Part shown: positions 8,652 through 16,462 of the stretch, one piece after another
How the letters are laid out: every line of letters starts with the position of its first letter
Position numbering within the stretch: position 1 is the stretch's first letter
Origin: Enterobacter cloacae subsp. cloacae ATCC 13047
GTDB taxonomy: Bacteria > Pseudomonadota > Gammaproteobacteria > Enterobacterales > Enterobacteriaceae
DNA length: 64,000 nucleotides
NCBI RefSeq assembly: GCF_000025565.1
Contig: NC_014121.1
Location: 1,674,001 to 1,738,000, forward strand
Direction: 5' to 3'
Made by a program: the position numbers and the translations under genes
Notes under the pieces: generated by a model
Seen by the model: the letters and a program-made list of their open reading frames with translations, nothing else
The model's database searches: none
Told to the model about the DNA's origin: nothing

Positions 8652-10539
8652 AGGAGCCTTCCTGATGGTTGATAACGCTGCGGGCAAGCCCGGCGGCCAT
8701 AGCCGGAAATTCTTCATACTGATTGCAATAAGCTGGGTTGGAACATAGGCCCTGAAGCGCTGCAATGGTCAGCTGCTGCAGGTAGGTCACAGACGAAAGC
8801 GGCGCGTTTGTTTCAGGTGCTGGATCGGGGGTGGCAATCGGATTTGCAGTAACGGCCGGCGGATCGAGCACGACAGATTTTGGTGGTGCCGGGCGGCGGT
8901 ATTCCACGATCGCATCAAGAGCGATTTTCTGACGAACGCTAACATCGTCGGACCAGCGATCCAGCATGGTGGTGGCCACGTCGTGGATCTCCTCGTCAGT
9001 GAAATCAGGAGACAGGCAAAATTCTGTGGCGGTGATATCTTCCATCAGTAACGGGACAACATCCGAAACGAGCTGGCCGGCACATGCCACTACGCCCTCT
9101 GCCTCTTCTTTCCCCATGATGTTAGTGCGTCCAGAAATAAGGTCATTCAGCGCATGCAGAATCGCAATTTCGCGGTCATTTGGCGCTGGTGGCACTTCCT
9201 GCTTTTCGACCTCATTTGAGGGGGAATTATTAATCAGTGCTTCAACAGAGAAGACTCCGCCGCCCAGGTTCTCCATCCGTGGCTGGTCAGTGGTCTGCTG
9301 TTCTGGCGCGGAGCTGTGAGCGAATGTCTCGTTGAGTTCTTTTTCGAGTTGCGCAGCTTTCCCTGGGCAAACTGCTGGTAGCTCAGTTTCGCCCGGTACA
9401 GTCGATTCGGTTTCATCATTTTCTTTTTTCTCAGAATTAGTACGAGGTTTAGGGCGGCAGGCGATCTCTACCGTTTTCTGGTCAGGGTTCGCATGGTCAC
9501 ATTCAACCAGCTCGCGATTGATATACTCACGTAATGCGACAGGATCGATCCAGAGGTCTTCCGGGGCGGATTTAATCAACGCGATTATGGCCGCGCGGGA
9601 ATAGTCCAGAATGCCTGGGGTGCTACGCAGTTTTTTCCACCATGCTGTGAAGCGGGGATCCTGTTCTGCTTCGGCCATGGCTTTCGCTGGAATCATGTAT
9701 TTATTCGGGATCCAGTAAATGTCGATCTCGTCGTACATGCTGAGAATGGCAACAGCCACTTCGATACGCAGCGTAGAGAGGTTATGAACCAGATCCGGGC
9801 TGCGGTCTGTCTTGTTGCCACCACCCAACGTGGAGCCGGTGTCTGTACGGTTTTCTTCTGTGGTGGTGACAGACTGAGGTCGCTTATCAACTGGGGTATC
9901 GATCCATTTAGCGATCTGCTTTTTGATATCCGGCCACTGCGCAGATTCTTTGGTGTTCTCACGTAACCAGGAGAGCAATTGCTCCTGGCGTTCCGGCGCC
10001 AGCTCAAGCGCGCGGCGCTCTTTTGCCAGTGCTTCTGCAAGCTCGCGAGCAAAGCTGGGTTCATCATCATTTTTCAGATCGACGATCTGGCCGTACTGCG
10101 CTGAAGTGATTCCAGGGACCGGGCCGAACAGTGCCAGACAAGCTGCGCGGGATGCCAGATCGAGCTGTGCAACGATTTTAATTTCTTCCTGAGTCTTATT
10201 GTCCTCCCATTCTTCCTTTGCTTCAGCTTCTGGCTGTGGTGCCGCAGCTGGTTCACCAGCATTCACATTCCATACTGCTACACTTTCGAAAAACTCAGAT
10301 GAGAAAACGTCAAAATCAGGGCACGGAAGTTCTTCGCGGTGTTCCCAGATTTTCACCTTAAAATAATCATCAATATGTTCAGGGTGTTCTGCCGCCAGCT
10401 TGCCGAAAATAACGGCTTCGGCGATCGCTTTTGTGGCTGCATTAACTGCAGTTGCAAGCGGTTTTAAATCTGGGTGTTTTTTTAATGCTTTATCTTTTGG
10501 GAAGTAAGCACCACCAAATACTTTTAACTCAACAGACAT
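8638..10539 (-). CDS. RecE-like N-terminal protein lacking the exonuclease domain
   Basis: The 633-residue protein matches the N-terminal non-catalytic half of Rac prophage RecE. The clearest match is around residues 237-355 (GGGNKTDR, LDYSRAAIIALIKSAPEDL, ECDHANPDQKTVEIAC). RecE's C-terminal nuclease core, with its PD-(D/E)XK and GxxxH motifs, is not visible. Instead the protein continues through an acidic, Pro-rich linker into an unfamiliar end (YLQQLTIAALQGLCSNPAYC). No RecT-like annealing protein is encoded beside it. It is part of the leftward pL-type operon. Its role is not known; it may be a regulatory or scaffold remnant of a recombination system. Confidence 0.75.
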   Translation of the reverse strand: MSVELKVFGGAYFPKDKALKKHPDLKPLATAVNAATKAIAEAVIFGKLAAEHPEHIDDYFKVKIWEHREELPCPDFDVFSSEFFESVAVWNVNAGEPAAAPQPEAEAKEEWEDNKTQEEIKIVAQLDLASRAACLALFGPVPGITSAQYGQIVDLKNDDEPSFARELAEALAKERRALELAPERQEQLLSWLRENTKESAQWPDIKKQIAKWIDTPVDKRPQSVTTTEENRTDTGSTLGGGNKTDRSPDLVHNLSTLRIEVAVAILSMYDEIDIYWIPNKYMIPAKAMAEAEQDPRFTAWWKKLRSTPGILDYSRAAIIALIKSAPEDLWIDPVALREYINRELVECDHANPDQKTVEIACRPKPRTNSEKKENDETESTVPGETELPAVCPGKAAQLEKELNETFAHSSAPEQQTTDQPRMENLGGGVFSVEALINNSPSNEVEKQEVPPAPNDREIAILHALNDLISGRTNIMGKEEAEGVVACAGQLVSDVVPLLMEDITATEFCLSPDFTDEEIHDVATTMLDRWSDDVSVRQKIALDAIVEYRRPAPPKSVVLDPPAVTANPIATPDPAPETNAPLSSVTYLQQLTIAALQGLCSNPAYCNQYEEFPAMAAGLARSVINHQEGSCASD

Positions 10540-10550
10540 AATAACCTCGT

Positions 10551-10760
10551 TTAATATTTGAAAGATGATGTTGAATGAAATGGCTTGCGGATGCCGCGTT
10601 TTACTTTTCTTAAAGCGTCACGTTTTTCTCTTTTTTCATTACATTGCTCACATAAATAAATCGTGCGCTTAAAAGGGTATATGTCTGTTTTCCTTTCGTG
10701 CATTTCCGATTTTTTATATTCGTGGCAGCAAACAGCGCAATGACAAATGATGTCATCCAT
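10551..10760 (-). CDS. Small cysteine-rich phage protein
   Basis: A 69-residue protein with CHCAVCCHEYKKSEMHER and a later CEQC pair, which together could bind one zinc ion. The C-terminus is Lys/Arg-rich. The start at 10760 (MDDIICHC) is adjacent to the preceding stop (TGATATGG), which suggests coupling. It is a member of the leftward early operon; function unknown. Confidence 0.6.
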   Translation of the reverse strand: MDDIICHCAVCCHEYKKSEMHERKTDIYPFKRTIYLCEQCNEKREKRDALRKVKRGIRKPFHSTSSFKY

Positions 10761-10761
10761 A

Positions 10762-11034
10762 TCAGTTAAGTTGTTGGCGTTTGTGATCGTAATAGGACAT
10801 GCCACAGGAGTTCTGGGCTTCAGCGAAATTAACAGACAGCAAGCTAATGCTCTTAACAGCGCAAACCGGGCAATGAAATTCACCCAGCACGTATCCACCG
10901 TCAAGCACAACGGTTACAGGGCCAGATGATGGCAGATGAACCATGCCAGAAATGGCACCGTTAATATTAAAGGTTGCAAGGTCTTTATTTACGATAACCA
11001 GGTTCATTTCTACGGTTGTGATAGTTGCTTTCAT
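10762..11034 (-). CDS. Hypothetical phage early protein
   Basis: A 90-residue protein (MKATITTVEMNLVIVNKDLA) with a beta-rich look and a CPVC pair near residue 55. An AAGGA ribosome site precedes the ATG. It belongs to the leftward early operon. I do not recognise the family. Confidence 0.6.
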   Translation of the reverse strand: MKATITTVEMNLVIVNKDLATFNINGAISGMVHLPSSGPVTVVLDGGYVLGEFHCPVCAVKSISLLSVNFAEAQNSCGMSYYDHKRQQLN

Positions 11035-11147
11035 TTTACAATCCTTAATTTAAGGTGTGAAAATCCCTGCCGTTTAAGGCATGATTTTTAATCGAATATA
11101 ATTAAATTACAGTCAGGTCGTTGCGTTTATATCAACGCTATTAACCT

Positions 11148-11264
11148 TCAGAGTTCAGGGTTGCCTTTTTGAGCCAGAAAATAACAAAGTTGTCTAAGTT
11201 TTATTTCAAACCAGTTAAGGCGGACTGCCTGTTGCCGTGATGGTTGACGATTAAAGTCTGTCAT
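11148..11264 (-). CDS. Small early protein, 38 residues
   Basis: A short leftward frame (MTDFNRQPSRQQAVRLNWFE, then IKLRQLCYFLAQKG) with a good AGGGGA ribosome site 6 bp before the ATG. It is basic and amphipathic, and sits where lambdoid phages keep small host-takeover genes such as kil; that comparison is by position only. The flanking stretches 11035-11147 and 11265-11492 show nothing else convincing. Confidence 0.5.
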   Translation of the reverse strand: MTDFNRQPSRQQAVRLNWFEIKLRQLCYFLAQKGNPEL

Positions 11265-11492
11265 AATGAATCCCCTATGAAGGTTATTAACAGCCATCTA
11301 CAATTTTCGATTGCCCACAACTGGAAGCACACTCCGCCAGCTAACAAACCAATCCCCATTAGTGAAAGAGGGGAATGTGCTTCCATGTTTTGCGCCTGTC
11401 TTTTCACCACATCAGGCTCGGTGGATCCTGCTATTCCCCAACAACAAGGATTCGGGTAATCTGGATATCCCCAACGATAAAAAGGAATAAAA

Positions 11493-11789
11493 GTGAACAA
11501 AGAACTTTACCACGCTCGCTGGCGGCTACACCATGCGACTGCTGATCTAAACTATTCTCTGGAATGTTTTGGCGATCACCTGTCAGAGCAAGAAGGATAT
11601 CCTTCTGAAGTTTATGGTTTTGACGCTGTCTACCTGTACTTGAGCCGTAAACATGGCTGGACAATTAAACAGTGTCGTGAGATGTCAATGGAGGAACTTC
11701 GCCTTGCTCTTTCAATAGAGATGAAAGGCTGGCTACTTCCAAAAGATGCCATTCAAGCGAGCAATCCCCGCGAGAAGCAAGATTGTTAA
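11493..11789 (+). CDS. Rightward phage protein inside the leftward early region
   Basis: A 98-residue protein (GTG start, NKELYHARWRLHHATADLNY) with an AAGGA ribosome site. The sequence looks well constrained (YGFDAVYLYLSRKHGW, EELRLALSIEMKGWLLP) and resembles small proteins I have seen in other lambdoid phages, function unknown. Its 3' end overlaps the leftward gene 11665-11865 by 125 bp, and a rightward terminator follows at 11913, which supports separate rightward expression from within the pL operon, like sieB-type genes. Confidence 0.55.
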   Translation: MNKELYHARWRLHHATADLNYSLECFGDHLSEQEGYPSEVYGFDAVYLYLSRKHGWTIKQCREMSMEELRLALSIEMKGWLLPKDAIQASNPREKQDC

Positions 11790-11865
11790 TTTCTGCGAGG
11801 GTGGCATCGGCTTTTGCTTTAACCAGAAGCCAGAATTCCCTCGGGGTTAGCTTTTGTTTTTGCAT
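11665..11865 (-). CDS. Leftward early protein, first of the pL-type operon
   Basis: A 66-residue protein (MQKQKLTPREFWLLVKAKAD) with an AGGAG ribosome site six bases before the ATG. It is the first gene met by leftward transcription from the operator region, the place of gene N in lambda, but it is not arginine-rich and no nut box is seen, so antitermination is not claimed. It overlaps the rightward gene 11493-11789. Confidence 0.5.
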   Translation of the reverse strand: MQKQKLTPREFWLLVKAKADATLAEINNLASRGDCSLEWHLLEVASLSSLLKEQGEVPPLTSHDTV

Positions 11866-11912
11866 GACTACTCCTGAAATTTTTTTGGGATATCCAGATT
11901 TTTAAAGAGCGA

Positions 11913-11935
11913 AGCGTCCTACGGGGCGCTTTTTT
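11913..11935 (+). terminator. Rightward terminator
   Basis: AGCGTCCTACGGGGCGCT folds into a 7-bp stem with one T-G pair and is followed by TTTTTT. It would end rightward transcription from the 11493 gene. It lies in the gap 11866-12184, whose other contents are the left operator region and the repressor terminator. Confidence 0.65.
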
Positions 11936-12059
11936 GTTACCTGCGAATCATCCGGTCATTCATACGCCATCGGCGGCTACTTCGTGGGCATCCTGCCTGT
12001 TCGCTTTGTTCACCCTTATCGCCGGGTAGGCGGAACGTTTACTGATTACTGCGTGTTTA

Positions 12060-12115
12060 GTTGGTCTAAGTTTATAAACAAATAAACCAATATGTAAAGT
12101 TAATAGTAAACAAAA
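12060..12115. promoter_or_regulatory. Left operator/promoter region (OL-like)
   Basis: The palindrome GTTTATAAAC at 12070-12079 is identical to the one in the right operator at 12639-12648. Related half-sites (GTTTAG, AATAAACC, AGTAAACA) surround it. Position on the leftward-operon side of the repressor gene makes it the OL/pL equivalent. No gene is seen between 11936 and 12154. Confidence 0.55.
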
Positions 12116-12154
12116 AGGCGTGAAAAATTGGAAGTGGTTGTATTAGAAGTAAAA

Positions 12155-12177
12155 AAAGACCGCTACAGGCGGTCTTT
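12155..12177 (-). terminator. Terminator after the repressor gene
   Basis: AAAGACCGCTACAGGCGGTCTTT is a 9-bp stem-loop 8 bp past the repressor stop. On the reverse strand it is followed by a run of T residues. Confidence 0.85.
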
Positions 12178-12184
12178 GGGGGAG

Positions 12185-12580
12185 TTAGTCGATCTCTAGG
12201 TCTTTCAGCATCTGAAGGATTTCTTGTTTGGACTTACCTTTCAGCCTTGCCTTGAGCTCATTGTCTATAGAGTTTACTTGGGCCCTGAGGTTTACCATGT
12301 GCTGCTCTTTTTCCCATTCAGCAAGGCTGTCGAAAAGGTCAAGCAATTCTTCATGGCGCGCGTCAAACGGGCGAGGGGATTTAATCTCTTCACCCATGGG
12401 TTCTTCATCAAGATAACCAGGAGCCATGCCGTAATCACGTTCAATACGGCGCGCAGCTCTCTCGCCGAACGACGCTTTGCCGTTGATCAGCTGTGAAAGG
12501 TAGCTCTTCTCTTTCTCCGGCAAGGTTCTGCTGGAAAACCATGCCGCTAGGCGCTTGCGCCTGATTTCTTTTGTGTCCAT
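12185..12580 (-). CDS. Short prophage repressor (HTH, no cleavage domain)
   Basis: A 131-residue protein with an N-terminal XRE-type helix-turn-helix (KEKSYLSQLINGKASFGERA) and a charged, helical C-terminal half that may dimerise. It is divergent from the Cro-like gene across a shared operator, so it is the likely lysogeny repressor. It lacks the S24 peptidase domain and Ala-Gly cleavage site of lambda-type CI, so RecA-stimulated self-cleavage should not be its induction route. The AntA/c4 module at 62384-63235 is the likely alternative. Confidence 0.8.
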   Translation of the reverse strand: MDTKEIRRKRLAAWFSSRTLPEKEKSYLSQLINGKASFGERAARRIERDYGMAPGYLDEEPMGEEIKSPRPFDARHEELLDLFDSLAEWEKEQHMVNLRAQVNSIDNELKARLKGKSKQEILQMLKDLEID

Positions 12581-12599
12581 GCAGTCATTTTGATTAGTA

Positions 12600-12660
12600 A
12601 TTTCTAAACAAGCAAAAACTTGACATAAATGTTTAGTGGTTTATAAACTCATAACTCAAC
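12600..12660. promoter_or_regulatory. Right operator with Cro-operon promoter (PR-like)
   Basis: TTGACA at 12620-12625 and TATAAA at 12642-12647 (16-bp spacer) form a rightward promoter. The -10 box is embedded in the palindrome GTTTATAAAC (12639-12648), with related sites TTTCTAAAC and GTTTAG nearby. Repressor binding would block the promoter. The repressor's own leftward promoter must lie in the same interval. Confidence 0.7.
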
Positions 12661-12674
12661 ACACAGGAGCGATT

Positions 12675-12932
12675 ATGCAACTCAATGACTTTTTAAAAGC
12701 TGGTGGGCCAAAGATCCGCAAGGAGCTGGAGCAACACCTCGGTATATCGAAATCTTACCTCTCCCAACTTGCAACGGGGCGGGCTGCTATTTCGCCAAGC
12801 CGCTGCATCGTTATCGAGGCTTTCACCAATGGAGAGGTTTCTCGTTCTGATTTGCGTCCAGGCGATTGGGCCGAAATTTGGCCTGACTACGAGCCAAAAA
12901 ATAGCACGACAAAGCAGAAGGATACTGACTGA
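12675..12932 (+). CDS. Cro/YdaS-like regulator
   Basis: An 85-residue helix-turn-helix protein (IRKELEQHLGISKSYLSQLA, then SRCIVIEAFTNGEVSRSDLR) of the YdaS/Cro type. The motif PSRCIVIE followed by an RxDLRP end is typical of this family. The ATG at 12675 follows CAGGAGC. It is the first gene of the rightward operon and its stop overlaps the next start (TGATG). Confidence 0.82.
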   Translation: MQLNDFLKAGGPKIRKELEQHLGISKSYLSQLATGRAAISPSRCIVIEAFTNGEVSRSDLRPGDWAEIWPDYEPKNSTTKQKDTD

Positions 12933-13381
12933 TGGAAATCAAAAAACTGGCATGTGAGCTGGAGTCCTGGGCGCAGGAAAAGGGATGGAAGACGGTGACG
13001 CAGCTGATAACACCGCATCACTTTGGCGATCTGCTTCAGTCACTGGATGACGTTTCGGATCCGGACGAGTACGCGCGCCGGCTGCACAACAACAAGCAGA
13101 TTATTCAGCGTGCGTTCCGCAACGATACACCTAACTACCTTAAACAGGCGGAAGCGCTGAGCTATGCCATTCGTACCGCTATTGATAACGAACTGGCGCA
13201 GAAGGACTGCATGCATTACCGGGCGGCCAGGGTCAACAAAGAGTGTATCGAAGCCACCAATGCGGTCTTCACCGGCAAACCGCAACCAGTAATTCGCCGC
13301 GAGACTCTGGAAGCAATCGATGCGCTGGCGCAGATGGCTGGCGTGAAAGTCCAAATTATGCACTGCCACCGTGCGGCGTAA
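12932..13381 (+). CDS. YdaT-like protein in the cII position
   Basis: This 149-residue protein follows the YdaS-like gene with a one-base overlap, as ydaT follows ydaS in Rac. It shows a conserved core (LHNNKQIIQRAFRNDTPNYL; HYRAARVNKECIEATNAVF) and no membrane segments. YdaT family members have been described as growth-inhibiting regulators; whether this one acts like CII is not shown by the sequence. Confidence 0.6.
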   Translation: MEIKKLACELESWAQEKGWKTVTQLITPHHFGDLLQSLDDVSDPDEYARRLHNNKQIIQRAFRNDTPNYLKQAEALSYAIRTAIDNELAQKDCMHYRAARVNKECIEATNAVFTGKPQPVIRRETLEAIDALAQMAGVKVQIMHCHRAA

Positions 13382-13395
13382 GGGTCAGTAAAACC

Positions 13396-14367
13396 ATGAA
13401 TCCATCTGACATCATTCGCGGGTTCGGTCGTCCGGTTGCTTATTACCCGGCACTGGCCGAACACCTCGGCGGCGTTAGCGCCACAGTTCTTTTTTGCCAG
13501 ATGACCTACTGGATGGACAAGCTCACCTCTGATCTGGGTGTGCATAAAACCTCAGAGGAAATTCAGGATGAAACCGGGCTGAGTTACGAAGAGCAGCTGA
13601 CGGCCCGGAAAAAGCTTAAGCGTCTGGGGGTTTTGGTAGAGACACATAAGCGACTGGAGCACCGGATTTACTTCAAAGTTAACTTTGAACGAGTGGATCA
13701 AGTGCTAACGCAAGCCATTGATCAATCACCAAATGGGCAAAACCCATTTCGGGGAATGGGCAAAGCCCAGGTCGGTAACGAGGGAATCCCTTGTTCGGGA
13801 ACTGGGGAAAGCCCAGCCCGCGGGGAAGGCAAAACCCATTTCGATCCTACAGAGATTACTACAGAGACTACTACAGAGAATAAAAACACTTCTTGTCCGG
13901 ACGCTTCGCTGTCGGACGAACAACTGACCAAAGAGGCGTTTTTAAATCGTCATCCAGAAGCCGTGGTTGCACATGCAGGAAAACGGCAGTGGGGAAGCAA
14001 GGAAGATCTGACCTGCGCCCAGTGGATGTGGAACCGCATCGTCAAACTGTATGAAAAAGCCGCTGAGACAGACGGGGAACTGGTGCGCCCTAAAGAGCCT
14101 AACTGGACTGCATGGTCCAACGAAATCCGGCTGATGTGTGCCGTTGACGGCAGAACACATAAGCAAATTTGCGAAATGTTTTCGCGTGTACAGCGAGATC
14201 CGTTCTGGTGCCGGAACGTGATGTCACCGTCAAAACTGCGCGAAAAATGGGATGACTTAATTCTTCGACTGCCATCGACAGGGGTGGTTCAGAATCAGGC
14301 TGGTGGCCGGGATATCAATCGGATCTCCCGTCCTGACAGCTCCGTTCCGCCAGGATTCAGGGGGTAA
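13396..14367 (+). CDS. O-like replication initiation protein
   Basis: A 323-residue protein placed as lambda gene O, before a DnaC-type loader. Its N-terminal 110 residues form a winged-helix-like region (SATVLFCQMTYWMDKLT, LTARKKLKRLGVLVET). A flexible middle is encoded over a DNA iteron cluster, and the C-terminal part (DLTCAQWMWNRIVKLY, REKWDDLILRLP) would contact the loader. The start at 13396 avoids overlap with the preceding gene. The iterons at 13733-13839 imply that it binds an origin inside its own gene, as lambda O does. Confidence 0.78.
   Translation: MNPSDIIRGFGRPVAYYPALAEHLGGVSATVLFCQMTYWMDKLTSDLGVHKTSEEIQDETGLSYEEQLTARKKLKRLGVLVETHKRLEHRIYFKVNFERVDQVLTQAIDQSPNGQNPFRGMGKAQVGNEGIPCSGTGESPARGEGKTHFDPTEITTETTTENKNTSCPDASLSDEQLTKEAFLNRHPEAVVAHAGKRQWGSKEDLTCAQWMWNRIVKLYEKAAETDGELVRPKEPNWTAWSNEIRLMCAVDGRTHKQICEMFSRVQRDPFWCRNVMSPSKLREKWDDLILRLPSTGVVQNQAGGRDINRISRPDSSVPPGFRG
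13733..13839. repeat. Candidate prophage replication origin: five iterons, 23-bp period
   Basis: Imperfect palindromes start at 13733 (ATGGGCAAAACCCAT), 13756 (ATGGGCAAAGCCCAG), 13779 (degenerate, GAGGGAATCCCTT), 13802 (CTGGGGAAAGCCCAG) and 13825 (GAAGGCAAAACCCAT). The exact 23-bp spacing is not a multiple of three, so the repetition is kept at DNA level and not at protein level. Lambda's origin has the same place and design. Confidence 0.7.
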
Positions 14368-14369
14368 GC

Positions 14370-15110
14370 ATGCAAAACGCAGGTTCCATTCTCGATCGCC
14401 TTCGCCGCGTCATTCCGCCGGGCGTAGAACCCAAATTTAAGAGCGCCGCTGAGCTGATGGCCTGGCAGCGCGAGGAAGGTCTAAAACGTGCCGCTGAGGT
14501 GGACAAACTCAACCAGCAGGCACGTGCAGAGAAAATTTTCGGGCGATCCGGGATCCAGAACCTGCACCGCAGCTGCAGCTTCGCGAATTACACGGTGAAC
14601 GGCGATGGCCAGCGCCACGCCCTGAGTATGGCAAAGAGCTATGCGCAAAATTTTGGAACCGGCTTTGCGAGTTTCGTTTTCACCGGAAAGCCGGGTACTG
14701 GCAAAAACCACCTCTCAGCAGCCATTGGAAATTATCTGCTGAAACAGGGGCGAACGGTGCTGATTGTCACTGTTCCGGATCTGACCCTGCGCGCCAGGGC
14801 CTGTTATGACGAAGGGCGTTCTGAAGCCGCGCTGCTGGATGACCTCTGCAAAGTTGATCTGCTGGTGCTCGATGAAGTCGGCATCCAGCGCGACAGCCGC
14901 GGCGAGAAAGTTTTGTTGAACCAGATTATCGATCGCCGCCTGGCAGCTATGCGCCCGGTTGGCGTGCTGACCAACCTGAATTACGACGAGCTGGTAGAGA
15001 CCCTGGGCGAAAGGGTTGTTGATCGCCTGCGCATGGATAACGGCATTTGGGTGAACTTTGACTGGGAGAGCTATCGCGGAAACGTTAGCCACCTGAGACC
15101 TGTTAAGTAA
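14370..15110 (+). CDS. DnaC-like helicase loader (P equivalent)
   Basis: A 246-residue AAA+ ATPase with Walker A GKPGTGKNHL at about 110, Walker B LLVLDEVG at about 167, and an arginine-containing sensor region near the end (LGERVVDRLRMDNG). These match DnaC, which loads DnaB at origins. It directly follows the O-like gene with a 2-bp gap and so would bring host DnaB to the prophage origin. Note the unusual Asn in place of Thr/Ser after the Walker lysine (GKN). Confidence 0.88.
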   Translation: MQNAGSILDRLRRVIPPGVEPKFKSAAELMAWQREEGLKRAAEVDKLNQQARAEKIFGRSGIQNLHRSCSFANYTVNGDGQRHALSMAKSYAQNFGTGFASFVFTGKPGTGKNHLSAAIGNYLLKQGRTVLIVTVPDLTLRARACYDEGRSEAALLDDLCKVDLLVLDEVGIQRDSRGEKVLLNQIIDRRLAAMRPVGVLTNLNYDELVETLGERVVDRLRMDNGIWVNFDWESYRGNVSHLRPVK

Positions 15111-15127
15111 ATTTTGAGGAGAAAGTT

Positions 15128-15784
15128 ATGGAATCTGTAGTCGACGCATTGAAAGCCATGGGTAAAGCAACCTATCACGAAGTGGCAGCACGCCTGGATA
15201 TTGAACCCGTAGAGGCCCTGAAAATGCTGCGCGAGCACAAGGAAGAGGGGTTGTGCGATTTCTTGGATGGAGCCTGGTCGGTTGGTACCGCGAAAGAGCA
15301 GAAGCCGAAGCGTATCAGACCAAAGCAGCCATCGCAGCTGGTGGAGAGGGTATTGTCAGCAATGCAGGGGCAGGGGGCTATGAGTGCCAACCAGGTTGCA
15401 GAAAAACTTGGTAAAGGTTCGCGAGCTCTGAATGCCTCGCTGGGTGCGATGTGCAAGGACGGTCTGGTCCTGCGCCATGTGGACGGAAAAAATATCACCT
15501 GGAGCCTGGCGGGTGAACCGGAAGTTCATCCAGAACTGCAGGCGCCTCCAGTACCGGACGTCAAGTTATCATCAGCGCCAGACAGCACAACCCTGGAAGA
15601 AATTATTGGGGAAATCCCAACTTTCGCCAGCCGTCCGGATGATCTGATTATTCCGTCACCGCGTTATATCTCAACTGAAATCCGCCGCACGAAAGCGAAG
15701 CTGGCATGCCTGCAGCGTCTGCAGGGGGCCGTTCGCGAGCTGCGCCGCCACAAACATCTGCTGCAGGGGATGGGAAATGACTAA
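15128..15784 (+). CDS. DUF1627-like phage protein with tandem winged helices
   Basis: The 218-residue protein has two similar short helical modules at its N-terminus (AMGKATYHEVAARLDIEP and AMSANQVAEKLGKGSRALNA), both like winged-helix DNA-binding folds, then a Pro-rich linker and a basic C-terminal helix. It resembles DUF1627 proteins of lambdoid phages, function unknown. A GAGGAGAAAG ribosome site precedes the start and the end overlaps the next gene by 8 bp. Confidence 0.65.
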   Translation: MESVVDALKAMGKATYHEVAARLDIEPVEALKMLREHKEEGLCDFLDGAWSVGTAKEQKPKRIRPKQPSQLVERVLSAMQGQGAMSANQVAEKLGKGSRALNASLGAMCKDGLVLRHVDGKNITWSLAGEPEVHPELQAPPVPDVKLSSAPDSTTLEEIIGEIPTFASRPDDLIIPSPRYISTEIRRTKAKLACLQRLQGAVRELRRHKHLLQGMGND

Positions 15785-15983
15785 TTTACCGAAATGCCCT
15801 AAATGCGGCATGGCCCCTTCACTGAGGGTTCGCAGCCGGGGGATGAACTGGGGGTCGGCAGAGGTCCGCTGTTCGAACGGTTGTCCTGGTGTCCGCGCGG
15901 GATTTTCGTTCCCACCTGATGGAGAGGTAGCGGCCCGGCGGTTGCTTCAAGAAAAATGGAAAGAGTTAGTGGAGGCGAAGTGA
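15777..15983 (+). CDS. Zinc-ribbon-like phage protein (Lar/restriction-alleviation type)
   Basis: A 68-residue protein with CPKCGMAPSLRVRS and later CSNGCPG, a four-cysteine zinc ribbon, ending in AARRLLQEKWKELVE. This layout is seen in Lar-like small proteins of lambdoid phages that relieve type I restriction. The resemblance is to the architecture; antirestriction activity is an inference. Confidence 0.55.
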   Translation: MTNLPKCPKCGMAPSLRVRSRGMNWGSAEVRCSNGCPGVRAGFSFPPDGEVAARRLLQEKWKELVEAK

Positions 15984-15985
15984 GC

Positions 15986-16459
15986 ATGTCAGAGCAAACA
16001 ATCCTCGATATGTGCTGTGGTTCTCGCATGTTCTGGTTCAACAAACGCGATACGCGTACGCTATTTACTGATATCCGTAGTGAAGAGCATGAGCTGTGTG
16101 ATGGCCGACGTCTGGTCATTCGACCTGATCTGATTGCTGATTTCCGCGATCTGCCATTTGCTGATGCATCGTTCCCGGTAGTGGTGTTTGATCCGCCACA
16201 TCTTGAACGTGTCGGTCAAACAGCTTGGATGGGTAAGAAATACGGACGATTGAACAAAAAAACGTGGCGTTCAGACCTACGCGCCGGTTTTAAAGAGGCG
16301 TTCCGTGTATTGCGTCCACACGGTGTGCTCATTTTCAAATGGAATGAAACGCAGATCCCGGTGAGCCAGATATTGGCGCTGACAGATCAGAAGCCTGCTA
16401 TTGGCCAGCGTACCGGGAAGAACGACAAAACCCACTGGATCATCTTTGTGAAGGATTAA
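15986..16459 (+). CDS. SAM-dependent methyltransferase-like protein
   Basis: A 157-residue protein with a class I methyltransferase layout: TILDMCCGSRMFWF (motif I-like), RDLPFADASFPVVVFDPPHL (motif IV, DPPH) and a C-terminal IFKWNE strand. DPPx motifs are found in amino-group DNA methyltransferases and related rRNA enzymes. Such genes are common in phage early operons and may modify phage DNA against host restriction; the substrate cannot be read from the sequence. Confidence 0.75.
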   Translation: MSEQTILDMCCGSRMFWFNKRDTRTLFTDIRSEEHELCDGRRLVIRPDLIADFRDLPFADASFPVVVFDPPHLERVGQTAWMGKKYGRLNKKTWRSDLRAGFKEAFRVLRPHGVLIFKWNETQIPVSQILALTDQKPAIGQRTGKNDKTHWIIFVKD

Positions 16460-16462
16460 CCC

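Noticed and set aside
11244..11459. Rightward frame of 71 codons
   Set aside because: It lies opposite a better-supported small gene start and has no convincing ribosome site or recognised domain.
11261..11500. Leftward frame of 79 codons
   Set aside because: Composition looks random, it overlaps two better starts, and no ribosome site is seen.
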